Assembly (NCBI GenBank): GCA_021827225.1
Contig: JAKAXG010000296.1
Coordinates: 1 to 6,040, forward strand
Length of the DNA stretch: 6,040 nt
Reading direction: 5' to 3'
DNA from: Actinomycetes bacterium
GTDB taxonomy: Bacteria > Actinomycetota > Acidimicrobiia > Acidimicrobiales > Palsa-688
Position numbers and translations under genes: made by a program. Shown piece by piece: positions 5,486 to 6,040 of this stretch. A model generated the notes under the pieces. It was not told where the DNA came from and did no database searches. It was given only the letters and a program-made list of their open reading frames with translations. Position 1 is the stretch's first letter. The number at the start of each line of letters is the position of its first letter.

Positions 5486-6040
5486 TCAGCGATCGGAGAA
5501 CCGGTGGAGGGCGACGGCAGCCGCGGTGGCCACGTTGAGCGAGTCCACCCCGGCGGCCATCGGGATGCGGGCCACCCGGTCGGCGGCGGCCATGGCCCCG
5601 GCCGAGAGCCCGTGCCCCTCCGAGCCCACCATCAGCGCCACCGGCCCGCTCACCTCGGCGGCCACGTCGCCGATCTCCCCGTCGCCGGCCGGGCTGAGGG
5701 CCACGACGGTGAACCCGGCCCGGCCCAGCCCGGCCAGACCAAACGGCCAGTCCCCCACCCGGGCGAAGGGGACCTGCAGCACGTGGCCCAGCGACACCCG
5801 CACGCACCGCCGGTACAGCGGGTCGGCGGTGCGGGGGTCGAGGATCACCGCCCCGGCACCGAAGGCGGCGGCGTTGCGGAACAGGGCCCCCAGGTTCTCG
5901 AAGTCGTTCACCGCCTCGACGACCAGGACCAGGCGCCGGCCGGCGACGATCTCGGCCGGGTCGCGCTCGGCCGGCCGCTCCGCCAGGGCCAGAACCCCCC
6001 GGTGGACCGGGTAGCCGGCGATGCGGTCGAACAGATCCTG
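5486..6040 (-). CDS. SpoU/TrmH-family RNA 2'-O-methyltransferase (5' end outside window)
   Basis: SPOUT-class enzyme that transfers a methyl group from S-adenosylmethionine to a ribose 2'-OH of tRNA or rRNA. The frame is open to base 6040, giving 184 C-terminal residues of a protein that usually has about 250-280; the GTG at 5909-5911 is internal, because the preceding codons encode HRGVLALAERP and RRLVLVVEAV, typical of the family just before motif 1. Motif 1 is NDFENLGALFRNAAAFG (with the conserved Asn and Arg), motif 2 is MVGSEGHGLS, and motif 3 is IPMAAGVDSLNVATAAAVALH; together they form the trefoil-knot cofactor site. DPLYRRCVRVSLGHVLQVPFA lies between. The TGA stop is followed by a perfect hairpin, and the SDR gene starts 148 nt on. 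Which nucleotide is modified cannot be deduced; the missing N-terminus would carry any RNA-binding domain. Confidence 0.92.
   Translation of the reverse strand, partial: QDLFDRIAGYPVHRGVLALAERPAERDPAEIVAGRRLVLVVEAVNDFENLGALFRNAAAFGAGAVILDPRTADPLYRRCVRVSLGHVLQVPFARVGDWPFGLAGLGRAGFTVVALSPAGDGEIGDVAAEVSGPVALMVGSEGHGLSAGAMAAADRVARIPMAAGVDSLNVATAAAVALHRFSDR

Noticed and set aside
1..6040. A novel defence, mobile or biosynthetic system
   Set aside because: Every substantial stretch is explained by housekeeping-type metabolic or RNA-modification genes; no repeats, integrases, toxin-antitoxin pairs or unusual domain sets were seen.

Overview
The window is G+C-rich DNA (roughly 70% or more by eye) with dense coding, several GTG starts and actinobacterial-type proteins. 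Several proteins recall the Acidimicrobiia or related high-GC Actinobacteria: the orphan ACT-domain protein, the ROK glucokinase with a CPCGKRGCWE zinc motif, and the SDR with a CPQGVRTPM segment. This placement is inference from recalled family features, not a search. It looks like an ordinary chromosomal region. I see no mobile element, tRNA, rRNA, CRISPR array or phage gene.

Layout: the left end holds the C-terminal half of a glycerol kinase gene (glpK, + strand, cut by the window start). The other six genes all lie on the - strand and converge on glpK. Read in their direction of transcription (right to left) they are: a SpoU/TrmH-type RNA 2'-O-methyltransferase (5' end cut by the right edge); a short-chain dehydrogenase/reductase; a ROK-family sugar kinase, probably glucokinase; an AlaC-type alanine transaminase; a PlsC-type 1-acylglycerol-3-phosphate acyltransferase; and an ACT-domain protein of unknown role.

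Transcription units: the SDR stop and ROK start abut (TGAATG), and the aminotransferase and acyltransferase are 4 nt apart with a GGGG Shine-Dalgarno inside the upstream gene's end, so each pair is probably co-translated. Gaps of 148, 61 and 48 nt separate the methyltransferase, SDR-ROK, alaC-plsC and ACT units. Each of these gaps carries a TANNNT hexamer a few bases before a start codon, which fits leaderless or near-leaderless promoters. A perfect 7-bp hairpin follows the methyltransferase stop and a 5-bp hairpin follows the plsC stop.

Functionally the region is central metabolism. Glycerol kinase supplies glycerol-3-phosphate, the backbone that the acyltransferase pathway converts to phosphatidic acid. 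The ROK kinase feeds glucose to glycolysis, and the transaminase links pyruvate and alanine. No joint pathway is demonstrated by the layout. I found no evidence of a new multi-gene system; the most notable signals are the recurrent leaderless-type promoters, the uncharacterised C-terminal region of the ACT protein and a few active-site or allosteric-site substitutions.
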